Shown here: positions 41,054-49,201 of the stretch, piece by piece | Numbering within the stretch: the stretch's first letter is position 1 | Layout: every line of letters starts with the position of its first letter | Assembly (NCBI RefSeq): GCF_963675985.1 | Contig: NZ_OY780958.1 | Location: 3,410,001 to 3,474,000, forward strand | Direction: 5' to 3' | Length of the DNA stretch: 64,000 nucleotides | Source: an uncultured Roseibium sp. | GTDB taxonomy: Bacteria; Pseudomonadota; Alphaproteobacteria; Rhizobiales; Stappiaceae | Notes under the pieces: model-generated | Told to the model about the DNA's origin: nothing | Databases searched by the model: none | The model's input: the letters and a program-made list of their open reading frames with translations, nothing else | Translations under genes and position numbers: made by a program

Positions 41054-42460
41054 TCAAACCCCGCTGTGTACGGCGCGGGCATAAGTCTCGATATGCCTTT
41101 CTACCGCGGACTGGTCGGCCGCCAGGACCTGCTGACGCTCTTCCGCCGTCATCATCGGCTGAAGTTCGGCCGGCAGTTCCGGCCGAACACCGCAGGCCGC
41201 TTCCACCGCATCCGGGAACTTCGCCGGATGGGCCGTCCCGAGCACGATCATGGGCACGCCGTCGTGGGCATGCTCCCTGGCGACGTGGACCCCGATCGCG
41301 GAGTGCGGATCGAGCAGATAGCCGCTGCCCTTCAACGTGTCGGCGATGGTCGCAGCCGTCTCGGCCTCGTTGCAACGCCCAGCGGAAAACCGCTCGCGGA
41401 TCTTCGAAAGCGGAGCGTCGTCAATGTTAAAGCTGCCGGACTGACCAAGGCGGTTCATCAGTCCGCGCACGGCCTCTCCGTCATGACCGTAGACTTCCGA
41501 CAGCAGCCGCTCGAAATTGGAGGAAATCTGAATGTCCATGGAGGGAGACGTGGTCGCCGTCACGCCCTGCATTTCGTAACGGCCGGTCTCAAGCGTGCGA
41601 GCCAGAATGTCGTTGACGTTGGTCGCCACCACCAGCTTTTCCACCGGCAGGCCCATTTTCATGGCGGCATAGCCGGCAAAGATATCGCCGAAATTACCGG
41701 TCGGAACGGTGAAGGACACCGGGCGGTGCGGAGCGCCCATGGCAACGCCGGAAACGAAGTAATAGACGATCTGCGCCAGGATCCGCGCCCAGTTGATCGA
41801 GTTCACGCCGGACAGCGCCACCCGGTCACGGAAGGAGAAGTTGTTGAACATGCCTTTGACGATCGTCTGGCAGTCATCGAAATTCCCGGTGAGGGCCAGG
41901 GCATGGACGTTGGCTTCCGACGGCGTCGTCATTTGCCGCCGCTGTACCGGGGAAACCCGGCCGTCGGGGAAGAGGATGAAGACGTCGGTGCGTTCCCGCC
42001 CGCGGAAGGCTTCGATGGCAGCGCCGCCGGTGTCGCCGGAGGTGGCGCCCACGATGGTCGCCCGCAGGCCGCGATCTGTCAGGACATGGTCCATCATGCG
42101 CCCGAGGAACTGCATCGCCACATCCTTGAAGGCGAGCGTCGGGCCGTGGAACAGCTCCAGAACGAAGGCGTTCGGCGCGATCTGCACCAGCGGCGTTACG
42201 GCCTCGTGGCGAAATTCCGCATAAGTGTCCGCGATCATCTTGCGGAGCTTGTCGGTCGGAATGGCGTCGCCGACGAAGGGCGCGATGACTTCAAACGCAA
42301 CGTCCGCATAGGGTTTTCCGGCAAAGGAAGCGATCTTGGCCGCGTCAAAGCTCGGCCAGGATTCGGGCAGGTAGAGCCCACCGTCCCGTGCCAGGCCCTG
42401 GAGAAGAACATCGGAAAATCCAAGGACAGGTGCTTCGCCACGCGTACTGAAATATCTCAC
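41054..42460 (-). CDS. thrC: Threonine synthase
   Basis: A 468-residue PLP enzyme converting O-phosphohomoserine to threonine. The PLP lysine is in FHGPTLAFKDVAMQFLG, with GATSGDTGGAAIEAFRGRE forming the phosphate-binding loop and PTGNFGDIFAGYAAMKMG a further cofactor contact. The GTG at 42460 (VRYFSTRG) matches the usual family start and is preceded by TTGGAGGC, though with a long spacer; a GTG at 42523 would add 21 residues but lies against the MITE end without a ribosome site. Downstream is the M16 peptidase. Confidence 0.95.
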   Translation of the reverse strand: MRYFSTRGEAPVLGFSDVLLQGLARDGGLYLPESWPSFDAAKIASFAGKPYADVAFEVIAPFVGDAIPTDKLRKMIADTYAEFRHEAVTPLVQIAPNAFVLELFHGPTLAFKDVAMQFLGRMMDHVLTDRGLRATIVGATSGDTGGAAIEAFRGRERTDVFILFPDGRVSPVQRRQMTTPSEANVHALALTGNFDDCQTIVKGMFNNFSFRDRVALSGVNSINWARILAQIVYYFVSGVAMGAPHRPVSFTVPTGNFGDIFAGYAAMKMGLPVEKLVVATNVNDILARTLETGRYEMQGVTATTSPSMDIQISSNFERLLSEVYGHDGEAVRGLMNRLGQSGSFNIDDAPLSKIRERFSAGRCNEAETAATIADTLKGSGYLLDPHSAIGVHVAREHAHDGVPMIVLGTAHPAKFPDAVEAACGVRPELPAELQPMMTAEERQQVLAADQSAVERHIETYARAVHSGV

Positions 42461-42524
42461 CGCGCCAATTGCCTCCAAACTCTCTTTCGCACCGGAAACA
42501 AAGCGCTTCCGGTTTTCGGTCACC

Positions 42525-42793
42525 TAGGGTCTGTTGAGTATCAGGTTTCGGGCGTGGCGCGTAGCGGATTTCGTTTCCGAAAAGGCGAAGCGACCGCCGT
42601 GGTGTCGCCTACCACAAGGGCGCTTCAACGTCTTCGGAGACGAAACCCGCCGCGTCCGGAACGGATAGAGCCAAAATCGCCCATTTCGGCGTCGCAAAGT
42701 CTTGAAAGGGTCTACCCTTCCTGCAACTTCGCTTCTTGAACCGGGCGATTTGGGCACCTACCACGCTCCAAACCTGATACTCAACAGACCCTA
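42525..42793. mobile_element. MITE-like element with 24-bp perfect terminal inverted repeats
   Basis: TAGGGTCTGTTGAGTATCAG at 42525 continues to TTT at 42548 and is exactly repeated in reverse at 42770-42793. Similarity extends inward for another ~12 bp with a few mismatches (CGGGCGTGG against CCACGCTCC). The 269-bp element has no transposase frame, and TA is present at both outer ends, consistent with TA target duplication of IS630/Tc1 or IS5-like elements. It lies directly upstream of thrC, between it and yqgE, and could affect the thrC promoter. Confidence 0.75.
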
Positions 42794-42894
42794 AATCAAA
42801 CTGTGTCGGATTTAAAACAAAACCATAGGCCTGTCAGGGGTAAGTTCACCCCGACGGTGGATTTTTTCGTTTCAAGAAGTGGGTCTTACCCGGA

Positions 42895-43491
42895 TCAGGC
42901 GTGACCTGCATCGCCAAACAGCATGGCCGGATCGATCCCGATCGACATCAGCGCGCGCTGCCATTTGTCATCATAGACCGGATCGAAAACGAGCTGCGGG
43001 GTTGCCGGACAGGTTAGCCAGCCGTTCGCCTGGATTTCACTCTCAAGCTGCCCTGGCGCCCAACCGGAATAGCCGAGTGCGAGCATCGCCCGCTCCGGCC
43101 CGCCGCCTTCGGCCATGGCCTTGAGGATTTCCAGGGTCGCCGTCAGGCAGATGCCATCGGCGATGCACAGCGTCGAGCGTTCGATGACGAAGTCGTCGCT
43201 GTGGAGCACGAAGCCGCGTTCGACCTCGACCGGCCCGCCCTTGTGGACGTTCATTTCGCGGATTTTCGACGGTAGACGGGTCGCGGTTTCGTCGTTGAGG
43301 ATGTTGAGCTGGATCAGCAGCTCATCAAGGGACAGGTGACGTGCAATCTGGTTCAGGATCAGACCCATCGCGCCTTGTTCGGAATGGGAGCACAGATAGA
43401 TAACGGAGTGATCGAACCGCCCGTCCATCATGTTCGGCATGGCAATCAGCAGCTGCCCCTCAAGAGAATCCGCGGTCGACTTATCCGTCAT
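42895..43491 (-). CDS. YqgE/AlgH family protein
   Basis: A 198-residue cytoplasmic protein of the DUF179 family. The pattern begins with LEGQLLIAMPNMMDGRFDHS, followed by LCSHSEQGAMGLILNQ, then HKGGPVEVERGFVLHS and LALGYSGWAPGQLESEIQ, all signature blocks of YqgE. The biochemical function of the family is not established; AlgH was linked to alginate control in Pseudomonas. It reads leftward toward the MITE and is divergent from the DsbD-N domain gene. Confidence 0.95.
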   Translation of the reverse strand: MTDKSTADSLEGQLLIAMPNMMDGRFDHSVIYLCSHSEQGAMGLILNQIARHLSLDELLIQLNILNDETATRLPSKIREMNVHKGGPVEVERGFVLHSDDFVIERSTLCIADGICLTATLEILKAMAEGGGPERAMLALGYSGWAPGQLESEIQANGWLTCPATPQLVFDPVYDDKWQRALMSIGIDPAMLFGDAGHA

Positions 43492-43681
43492 CTACACCTC
43501 ACAGATTGATCGCTCCCAATTCCCAGCGCGCGACGTCACCCTAACCTGTTCCATCGCGATTGTTAACGCCCTCTGATGCGGTTGGACCACGCAATGTGCT
43601 CACATATCTGTCACACCAAAATGACCGGTTTGCGGTTACCTCTCTCGTGACGCGGCGTTTTCCATGCTGTAGGTATCGATC

Positions 43682-44512
43682 ATGAACAGAAGACTTTTCC
43701 TCCTCTTTGCCTGGCTTTGTCTCGCTAGCCTGCCCGTTAAGGCGGCGACCACGGACTGGGTTTCTGTCACCGGCGGCGCGGTACGGCTCCTGGCGGCAGG
43801 CCCCATGGAAGGCGGAACCTACCGCGCAGGGCTGGAATTTTCCCTTGACCCGGGCTGGCATACATACTGGCGTTATCCGGGCGAGGCCGGTGTTCCGCCG
43901 ACCTTCGATTTTTCCGGTTCGCAGAACCTTGCCACGGCGGACGTCAGGTATCCCGCGCCTGGCCGCTACAACGACGGTTTTTCCACCTCGATCGTCTATG
44001 ACCAGAACGTCGTGCTGCCGATCCTGGTCACGCCGAAGGATCCGCAGGCCCCCGTCCGGTTGAAGGCATCCCTGTTCTTCGGGATCTGCAAGGACATCTG
44101 CGTGCCCGGCGACGGAGAGTTCGACCTGGCGCTGGCACCGATGGATCATGAAGACAAGGTCTCAGCGATGCTGATCGACCGGGACCTCGCCCTGGTGCCG
44201 CAAACTGTCGAGGGACCTGCTTCCGGGATCGTCTCTATTACGAGTGAGCCCGGCAAGAACGCTCCGGTCTTGAAGATCACGGCCAATGTCGATCCGGACA
44301 CATCTGAGCCCGGGCTTTTTGCCGAAGGTCCGGAAGGCTCTTATATCGGCGTCCCTGCCCTGCAGTCACGGAATGGCAGCACGGCGGTCTGGACGCTTTC
44401 GGCCAACGGGCTGGCGCGGACCGATGAAGGCTCCATGCTGACACTCGTTCTTGTCGACGGAGACAAAGCGGTGGAAAGCCGGCACCCGCTCTCGGCGGAC
44501 CTGCTGAATTAG
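43682..44512 (+). CDS. Periplasmic DsbD-N/ScsB-like domain protein
   Basis: A 276-residue exported protein with a signal peptide (residues 1-21, ending LPVKA-AT). It has only the N-terminal immunoglobulin-like domain of thiol-disulfide interchange proteins: GLEFSLDPGWHTYWRYPGEAG and LFFGICKDICVPGDGEFDL, with cysteines C136 and C140 (CxxxC). The transmembrane and thioredoxin domains of full DsbD/ScsB are absent. It may receive electrons from a separate membrane reductase and reduce a periplasmic client. It is followed 97 nt later by a peroxiredoxin in the same direction. Confidence 0.86.
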   Translation: MNRRLFLLFAWLCLASLPVKAATTDWVSVTGGAVRLLAAGPMEGGTYRAGLEFSLDPGWHTYWRYPGEAGVPPTFDFSGSQNLATADVRYPAPGRYNDGFSTSIVYDQNVVLPILVTPKDPQAPVRLKASLFFGICKDICVPGDGEFDLALAPMDHEDKVSAMLIDRDLALVPQTVEGPASGIVSITSEPGKNAPVLKITANVDPDTSEPGLFAEGPEGSYIGVPALQSRNGSTAVWTLSANGLARTDEGSMLTLVLVDGDKAVESRHPLSADLLN

Positions 44513-44608
44513 GGCATCGACGCAGATTTATTCGCGTCGGACCTCGACGTACGCGGCCTCAGGCCCTAAGTCGTATTACTGACTTCAGACACTTGGGGAG
44601 ATACCTGA

Positions 44609-45091
44609 ATGACCATCAAAGTCGGCGACAAAATTCCGCAGGCCAAATTTCATCACATGACGGCCGATGGCCCGGGCGAAACCAGCACGGACGACATCTT
44701 CGCCGGCAAGACCGTCGTGCTCTTCGCCGTACCTGGCGCCTTCACGCCCACCTGTCACATGAACCACCTGCCCGGCTTCGTGGAACATGGCGACACCATC
44801 AAGGCGAAGGGGGTCGATACCATTGCCGTGCTTGCGACCAACGACCTGTTCGTCATGGATGCCTGGGCCAAGGCAACCAATGCCACCGGCAAGATCGAAT
44901 TCCTGTCCGATACGTCCGGCGACTTCGTCAAGGAAATCGGCCTGTCGATGGAAGCGCCGATCCTGGGCCACACCCGTGCCCAGCGGTTCGCGCTGATCGC
45001 CAAGGACGGTGTCGTGACCTATCTGGGCACCGAGGACGGCCGCGAGGTGACCCAGTCCGGCGCAGCAGCCATTCTCGAAGCGCTGTCCTGA
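44609..45091 (+). CDS. Peroxiredoxin (PRX5/AhpE-like, 1-Cys)
   Basis: A 160-residue thiol peroxidase. The peroxidatic cysteine is C49 in VPGAFTPTCHMNHLPGF, matching the PGAFTPTCS motif of the Prx5 group. No other cysteine exists in the protein, so it is a 1-Cys enzyme reduced by an external thiol such as glutathione/glutaredoxin. It detoxifies H2O2 or alkyl hydroperoxides in the cytoplasm. The ATG at 44609 follows GGGGAGATACCTGA. A terminator lies 30 nt after the stop. Confidence 0.95.
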   Translation: MTIKVGDKIPQAKFHHMTADGPGETSTDDIFAGKTVVLFAVPGAFTPTCHMNHLPGFVEHGDTIKAKGVDTIAVLATNDLFVMDAWAKATNATGKIEFLSDTSGDFVKEIGLSMEAPILGHTRAQRFALIAKDGVVTYLGTEDGREVTQSGAAAILEALS

Positions 45092-45120
45092 ACCATAAAC
45101 CGGACGGGTTCGTTCAAATT

Positions 45121-45152
45121 GAAAACGGGGGCCTACGCGTCCCCGTTTTTTT
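45121..45152 (+). terminator. Terminator of the peroxiredoxin gene
   Basis: A perfect stem AAACGGGG / CCCCGTTT with a 10-nt loop is followed by TTTTC. The 3' end of the convergent SURF1 gene (stop at 45133) lies inside the hairpin. Confidence 0.88.
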
Positions 45153-45945
45153 CTGCCCGCGCGCGGCGAATGAGGCTGAGCGCATAAGTAAGGAAGACAC
45201 CGACCAGGGTCGCAGCCAGACCGAACCAGGTCAGCGCATAACCCAGGTGATCGTTCTTGAATTTCACGATCGTCTCACCAGCCTGGGGCAGACCGGAGGC
45301 AGGTGTAAACGTCGCGTCCAGATCGATGCTGTACGGGGCGATCTTCCCATCAGGCACGCCCAGCACGGCGGCCATGCCGTCGGTGTCCCGCGCGAACCAT
45401 GTGCGGTTTTTCACATCGGTTTCCGGGGTTGCCCAGTTCGGCTTTTCGGAACGGCGCAGAACGCCTTCAATGCGCATGGTTTCGGGCGGCGGCTTTAAAG
45501 CATCGGACCTGATCTGCGCGGGCGCATCCTGTGGAACAAATCCCCGGTTGACCATGACGAGCCAGCCGTCATCGGTTTCAAAAGGACTGTAAACGAAGTA
45601 GCCCGGTCCGGAATACCGGCCCTTGGCCGGGGAAAGCGAAATATAGTACAGCGCAGCCCCTTCCAGGAACCGGCCGCTGGTCATGACATGGCGGTAGTCG
45701 GCCTCTTCCGGATCCATCGACGGCCACGCGCCCGGTCCGGGGGCCGGGACCGGCTCCAGTTGCAGATCCGCGGCGACTTTATCGATCAGGGCTTCCTTCC
45801 AGGCCAGACGATCGACCTGCCAGAAACCCAGCTTCAATAGGATGGCCAACGCGCACACCGTCGCGATGAAGGGCCACAGTAATTTTCGGAACGGACTGCC
45901 ACTTCCAACGACCGTCTTACTGGTCAAGACGGCCCTCCTCGGCAT
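45133..45945 (-). CDS. SURF1 family cytochrome oxidase assembly protein
   Basis: A 270-residue inner-membrane protein needed for cytochrome oxidase biogenesis, probably heme a insertion. It has one N-terminal helix (LLWPFIATVCALAILLKLGFWQVDR) and one C-terminal helix (YALTWFGLAATLVGVFLTYAL) around a periplasmic domain, with GFWQVDRLAWKEALI and GWLVMVNRGFVP as family motifs. It is the last gene of the oxidase operon. The ATG at 45945 overlaps the DUF983 gene by 29 bp; a TTG at 45927 preceded by GAGGAGGG is an equally good start. Confidence 0.93.
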   Translation of the reverse strand: MPRRAVLTSKTVVGSGSPFRKLLWPFIATVCALAILLKLGFWQVDRLAWKEALIDKVAADLQLEPVPAPGPGAWPSMDPEEADYRHVMTSGRFLEGAALYYISLSPAKGRYSGPGYFVYSPFETDDGWLVMVNRGFVPQDAPAQIRSDALKPPPETMRIEGVLRRSEKPNWATPETDVKNRTWFARDTDGMAAVLGVPDGKIAPYSIDLDATFTPASGLPQAGETIVKFKNDHLGYALTWFGLAATLVGVFLTYALSLIRRARAEKNGDA

Positions 45946-46294
45946 TGTGCTTGTACTGCATGGCGATCAGGATCCCCTTCAGGGGACGCAGAACGCCTCC
46001 CGCCAGAATGACCGTCAGCGGCAGCCAGACAACGAGGTGAACCCAGATCGGCGGCTGGAACGCGAGTTCCACGGCCAGAACCAGACCGACGATGATGAAG
46101 CCGACGATCATAATGACAAACACGGCTGGGCCGTCACCGCTGTCGGCGAAATCATAGCTCAAACCGCAGTTGCGGCAGGACTTCGCAATGGTGAGAAATC
46201 CGGAAAACACCTTTCCCTGACCGCAGCGGGGACAGCGTCCGGACAGGCCGGCTGAAATCGGATTAACCGGCGGGTAATGGGCTTTATCTGTCAC
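45917..46294 (-). CDS. DUF983 family protein in cytochrome oxidase operon
   Basis: A 125-residue inner-membrane protein. The N-terminal zinc-ribbon-like segment has two CxxC pairs, GRCPRCGQGKVF and SCRNCGLSYDF, followed by two membrane helices (VFVIMIVGFIIVGLVLAVEL and WVHLVVWLPLTVILAGGVL). DUF983 is regularly found in alphaproteobacterial cytochrome-oxidase operons; its role is unknown but is probably assembly. The GTG at 46294 gives the usual family start (TDKAHYPPVNP); an ATG 5 codons earlier is possible. It lies between ctaE and SURF1. Confidence 0.9.
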   Translation of the reverse strand: MTDKAHYPPVNPISAGLSGRCPRCGQGKVFSGFLTIAKSCRNCGLSYDFADSGDGPAVFVIMIVGFIIVGLVLAVELAFQPPIWVHLVVWLPLTVILAGGVLRPLKGILIAMQYKHNAEEGRLDQ

Positions 46295-46411
46295 GCTTGC
46301 GCCTTTCATAAGCTTTCGACCGGCCCCCACCGTTTCGAATTGCGGTTTCAAACGACAAGCGCCCGATCCTTTGCGAGGACCGGGCGCCTGGCAATTTCTC
46401 TTGTGCCCGGA

Positions 46412-47284
46412 TCAGTGGGCGGCAGGCACGCCCGCACCCCAGACGTAGATGGATGCGAACAGGAACAGCCAAACCACGTCAACGAAGTGCCAGTACCAGG
46501 CAGCAGCCTCGAAGCCGAAATGCTTTTCGGAGGTGAAGCCACCATTTAGGGCCCGGATCAGGCAGACCAGCAGGAAGATCGTACCGACGATCACATGGAA
46601 GCCATGGAAGCCGGTCGCCATGAAGAAGGTCGCACCGTAGATGTTTCCGCCGAAGTCGAAGGCAGCGTGTGCATATTCGAACGCCTGGGTCATGGTGAAC
46701 AGGACACCGAGCAGGACGGTCAGCGTCAGACCCCACTTCAGGCCCTGGCGATCGTTATGCAGCAGGGCGTGGTGCGCCCAGGTCACGGTCGTGCCGGAGG
46801 TCAGCAGGATGATGGTGTTCAGCAGGGGCAGGTGCCACGGGTCGAAGGTTTCGATACCTGCAGGGGGCCAATGGCCGCCGGTCACCTCGGCGCGGGTGTA
46901 CTGGATCGCTTCTCCGGTAAACAGGGACGCGTCGAAATAGGCCCAGAACCATGCCACGAAGAACATCACTTCGGAAGCGATGAACAGGATCATGCCGTAG
47001 CGCAGATGGAGCGAAACGACGCGCGTGTGATGGCCTTCGCTCCCTTCGCGGATCGTGTCACGCCACCATCCGAACATCGTGTAGAGCACGATCAGGAGGC
47101 CAACAGCAAAGATACCCCAACCGGTCAGATCGACACCGAAAATGGAGAATTCCATTTCCTGATGGCCTTTCATCCAACCAATGGCGCCGATGGCCATGAC
47201 GAAAGCGCCGACCGAGCCGGTAAACGGCCACGGACTGGGCTCGACCAGATGATAGTCGTGGTTTTTGGTGTGTGCCTCAGCCAT
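46412..47284 (-). CDS. ctaE: Cytochrome c oxidase subunit III
   Basis: A 290-residue inner-membrane subunit of the aa3 oxidase with seven hydrophobic helices. Diagnostic stretches are KNHDYHLVEPSPWPFTGSVG at the start, RYGMILFIASEVMFFVAWFW, and GFHGFHVIVGTIFLLVCLIR near the end. Subunit III stabilises the oxidase and supports proton uptake. The ATG at 47284 has GGGGAG upstream. It follows ctaG by 50 nt in the operon. Confidence 0.98.
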   Translation of the reverse strand: MAEAHTKNHDYHLVEPSPWPFTGSVGAFVMAIGAIGWMKGHQEMEFSIFGVDLTGWGIFAVGLLIVLYTMFGWWRDTIREGSEGHHTRVVSLHLRYGMILFIASEVMFFVAWFWAYFDASLFTGEAIQYTRAEVTGGHWPPAGIETFDPWHLPLLNTIILLTSGTTVTWAHHALLHNDRQGLKWGLTLTVLLGVLFTMTQAFEYAHAAFDFGGNIYGATFFMATGFHGFHVIVGTIFLLVCLIRALNGGFTSEKHFGFEAAAWYWHFVDVVWLFLFASIYVWGAGVPAAH

Positions 47285-47334
47285 AGGCGTGCTCCCCAGA
47301 GTTCCCAAATACCGTCGCGTCCATCGCCACGGTT

Positions 47335-47949
47335 CTATAGCCTATCTTCCGCGACCGGACCGTCCTGGGCCCGCGCCGCAACTGGTTTAACCGGTTCTTC
47401 GACCGGATAAAATGTATATGACAACGTGATTTCCTTCACGTGTGTCAGGTTCGGATCCTTCGCCATTTCAGGATCAACGAAGAAGACCACGGGCATTTCC
47501 GCTGTTTCGCCGGCCTCAAGAGGCTGCTCGGTAAAGCAGAAGCACTGGATCTTGTTGAAATAGGACCCGGCCTCATTCGGCGTGACATTGAAAACCGACG
47601 TGCCGATGGTCCGGTGGTTGGCGTCATTGGTGGCCAGATAAATCATCTGGGCCGTTTCGCCCATTTTCAGTTTGACGGTCTTTATCTTGGGCTTGAACGT
47701 CCAGTTCAATGCCGGATTGACATTGCCGTCGAGCCGAACGGTGATCTCACGATCGATGATCACATCGGATTCGGCTTCCGCCCTTTGGGTCGTGCCGCCA
47801 TAGCCGGTCACCTGGCAGAAAAGCTGGTAAAGCGGAACCGCGGCGTAGGCCGCACCGATCATCGAGACGAACAGGCCGAAGCAGACCAGTCCGACGATCC
47901 GGTTCCGGCGCGCAGACTGATCAGGCTGTGGGGCGGGACGGTTGGTCAT
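47335..47949 (-). CDS. ctaG: Cytochrome c oxidase assembly protein CtaG (Cox11 type)
   Basis: A 204-residue Cox11 homologue that delivers copper to the CuB centre of subunit I. One N-terminal membrane helix (IVGLVCFGLFVSMIGAAYAAVPLY) precedes a periplasmic copper-binding domain with IQCFCFTEQPLEAGE, the CFCF copper motif, and the essential cysteine in LYQLFCQVTGYGGTT. The ATG at 47949 is favoured by the AGGATC site; it lies 8 nt after the stop of the 51-residue gene. Operon order with ctaB and ctaE is standard. Confidence 0.97.
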   Translation of the reverse strand: MTNRPAPQPDQSARRNRIVGLVCFGLFVSMIGAAYAAVPLYQLFCQVTGYGGTTQRAEAESDVIIDREITVRLDGNVNPALNWTFKPKIKTVKLKMGETAQMIYLATNDANHRTIGTSVFNVTPNEAGSYFNKIQCFCFTEQPLEAGETAEMPVVFFVDPEMAKDPNLTHVKEITLSYTFYPVEEPVKPVAARAQDGPVAEDRL

Positions 47950-47957
47950 AGCGATCC

Positions 47958-48113
47958 TCACAAGGGCCTGGTGAGAACGTCAGGCCCCATCTTCACGATG
48001 GTAACCACGTAAAACAGAACAACCAGCGCGGCGAGCACAAGCGCGATCGCGATCGACCGCGATCGACGGTTTTTCTGCTGTTTCTCGGTCAGTTTCACGC
48101 CATCATCTTCCAT
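47958..48113 (-). CDS. Small membrane protein of the oxidase operon (CoxF-like, 51 aa)
   Basis: A 51-residue single-helix protein between ctaB and ctaG. It begins MEDDGVKLTEKQQKNRRSRS, then has one membrane helix (about residues 21-40), and ends KMGPDVLTRPL. The charged head followed by a helix and the K-M-G-P-D/E tail match the short CoxF-type proteins found at this position in alphaproteobacterial oxidase operons, likely an assembly or supernumerary subunit. The gap to ctaB is 8 nt. It is easily missed because of its length. Confidence 0.82.
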   Translation of the reverse strand: MEDDGVKLTEKQQKNRRSRSIAIALVLAALVVLFYVVTIVKMGPDVLTRPL

Positions 48114-48121
48114 GATCAACC

Positions 48122-49060
48122 TCAGACCAGCCGTGCCAGAAGGTTTTCGCCCAGAAGGAGAGCGAAAATCAGGAAGAGATAAAGGATCGAATAGCTGAAG
48201 AGGCGGACCGCGGCCTTGCGTGCGGCGTCGCCTTCGCGCTTCCGCCAGACATTGAAGGCGAGCGCTACGAAACCGACACTCAAGACAGACGACACGGCGC
48301 CATAAACCGGGCTCGCGAAACCGAGCAGATACGGACTGACCACGATTGGCGCGAGGATGACCGCATAGGCGAGGATCTGCGTACGGGTGGCGGATTCACC
48401 TGCCACGACCGGCATCATCGGGATGCCGGCGGCCCGGTAGTCCCCGCTCTTGAAGAGCGCCAGCGCCCAGAAATGGGGCGGCGTCCACATGAAGATGATC
48501 AGGAACAGGATCAGGCTTTCCATGCTGACATTGCCCGTCACGGCCGCCCAGCCGATCATCGGAGGGAAAGCACCAGCCGCGCCACCGATGACGATGTTCT
48601 GCGGCGTGGAGCGCTTCAGCCACATGGTGTAGATCACCACATAGAAGAAGATCGTGAAAGCGAGAAAGGCCCCGGCAAACCAGTTCACCACGAGACCCAG
48701 GGTCAGCACGGAGCCGAGCGAGAGCGTCAGGCCGAATGCAAGGGCCTCGTCGGGGGTGATCTTGCCTGCGGGTATCGGACGCTTCTGGGTGCGCGACATG
48801 ATGCGGTCGATGTCGGCATCGTACCACATGTTCAGCGCTCCGGACGCCCCGGCGCCGATGGCGATGCACAGAAGGCCTACGCCCGCAAGAACCGGATGCA
48901 GCTGACCAGGCGCCAGCATCATGCCGACGAAGGCCGTGAAGATCACCAGTGACATGACACGCGGCTTCAACAGCGCGATGTAGTCACCGACCGATCCCAT
49001 TCCGCCGTCCCAGGTGGCGTCGTCTCCGGTCATCATTTCGTGGCGCTCTGCGAGCGACAT
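48122..49060 (-). CDS. ctaB: Protoheme IX farnesyltransferase (heme O synthase)
   Basis: A 312-residue UbiA-superfamily prenyltransferase that adds farnesyl to heme b to make heme O, the first step to heme A. The first aspartate-rich motif is NMWYDADIDRIMSRTQKRPI, strongly diagnostic, and the second conserved loop is in MWTPPHFWALALFKSGDYRAAG. About nine membrane helices are seen. The ATG at 49060 was chosen; a longer frame upstream gives a basic, unlikely N-terminus. It lies between ctaD and the 51-residue gene in the oxidase operon. Confidence 0.97.
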   Translation of the reverse strand: MSLAERHEMMTGDDATWDGGMGSVGDYIALLKPRVMSLVIFTAFVGMMLAPGQLHPVLAGVGLLCIAIGAGASGALNMWYDADIDRIMSRTQKRPIPAGKITPDEALAFGLTLSLGSVLTLGLVVNWFAGAFLAFTIFFYVVIYTMWLKRSTPQNIVIGGAAGAFPPMIGWAAVTGNVSMESLILFLIIFMWTPPHFWALALFKSGDYRAAGIPMMPVVAGESATRTQILAYAVILAPIVVSPYLLGFASPVYGAVSSVLSVGFVALAFNVWRKREGDAARKAAVRLFSYSILYLFLIFALLLGENLLARLV

Positions 49061-49201
49061 GCGGCCTATCCTTATTCTCTTCCTAAACCGACGACGGTTC
49101 GCGCGCCGGTGCTTTTTATGTTGCGGCACCGCGCCGGACAGCGCGATGCCGAATGTCGGTACCGGCCGGTGCCCCCTTCGGGATCAACCGGCCGTTTGCC
49201 G

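Noticed and set aside
42841..42860. GGGGTAAGTTCACCCC hairpin downstream of yqgE
   Set aside because: Short stem and no T-run on the minus strand; insufficient to call a terminator.
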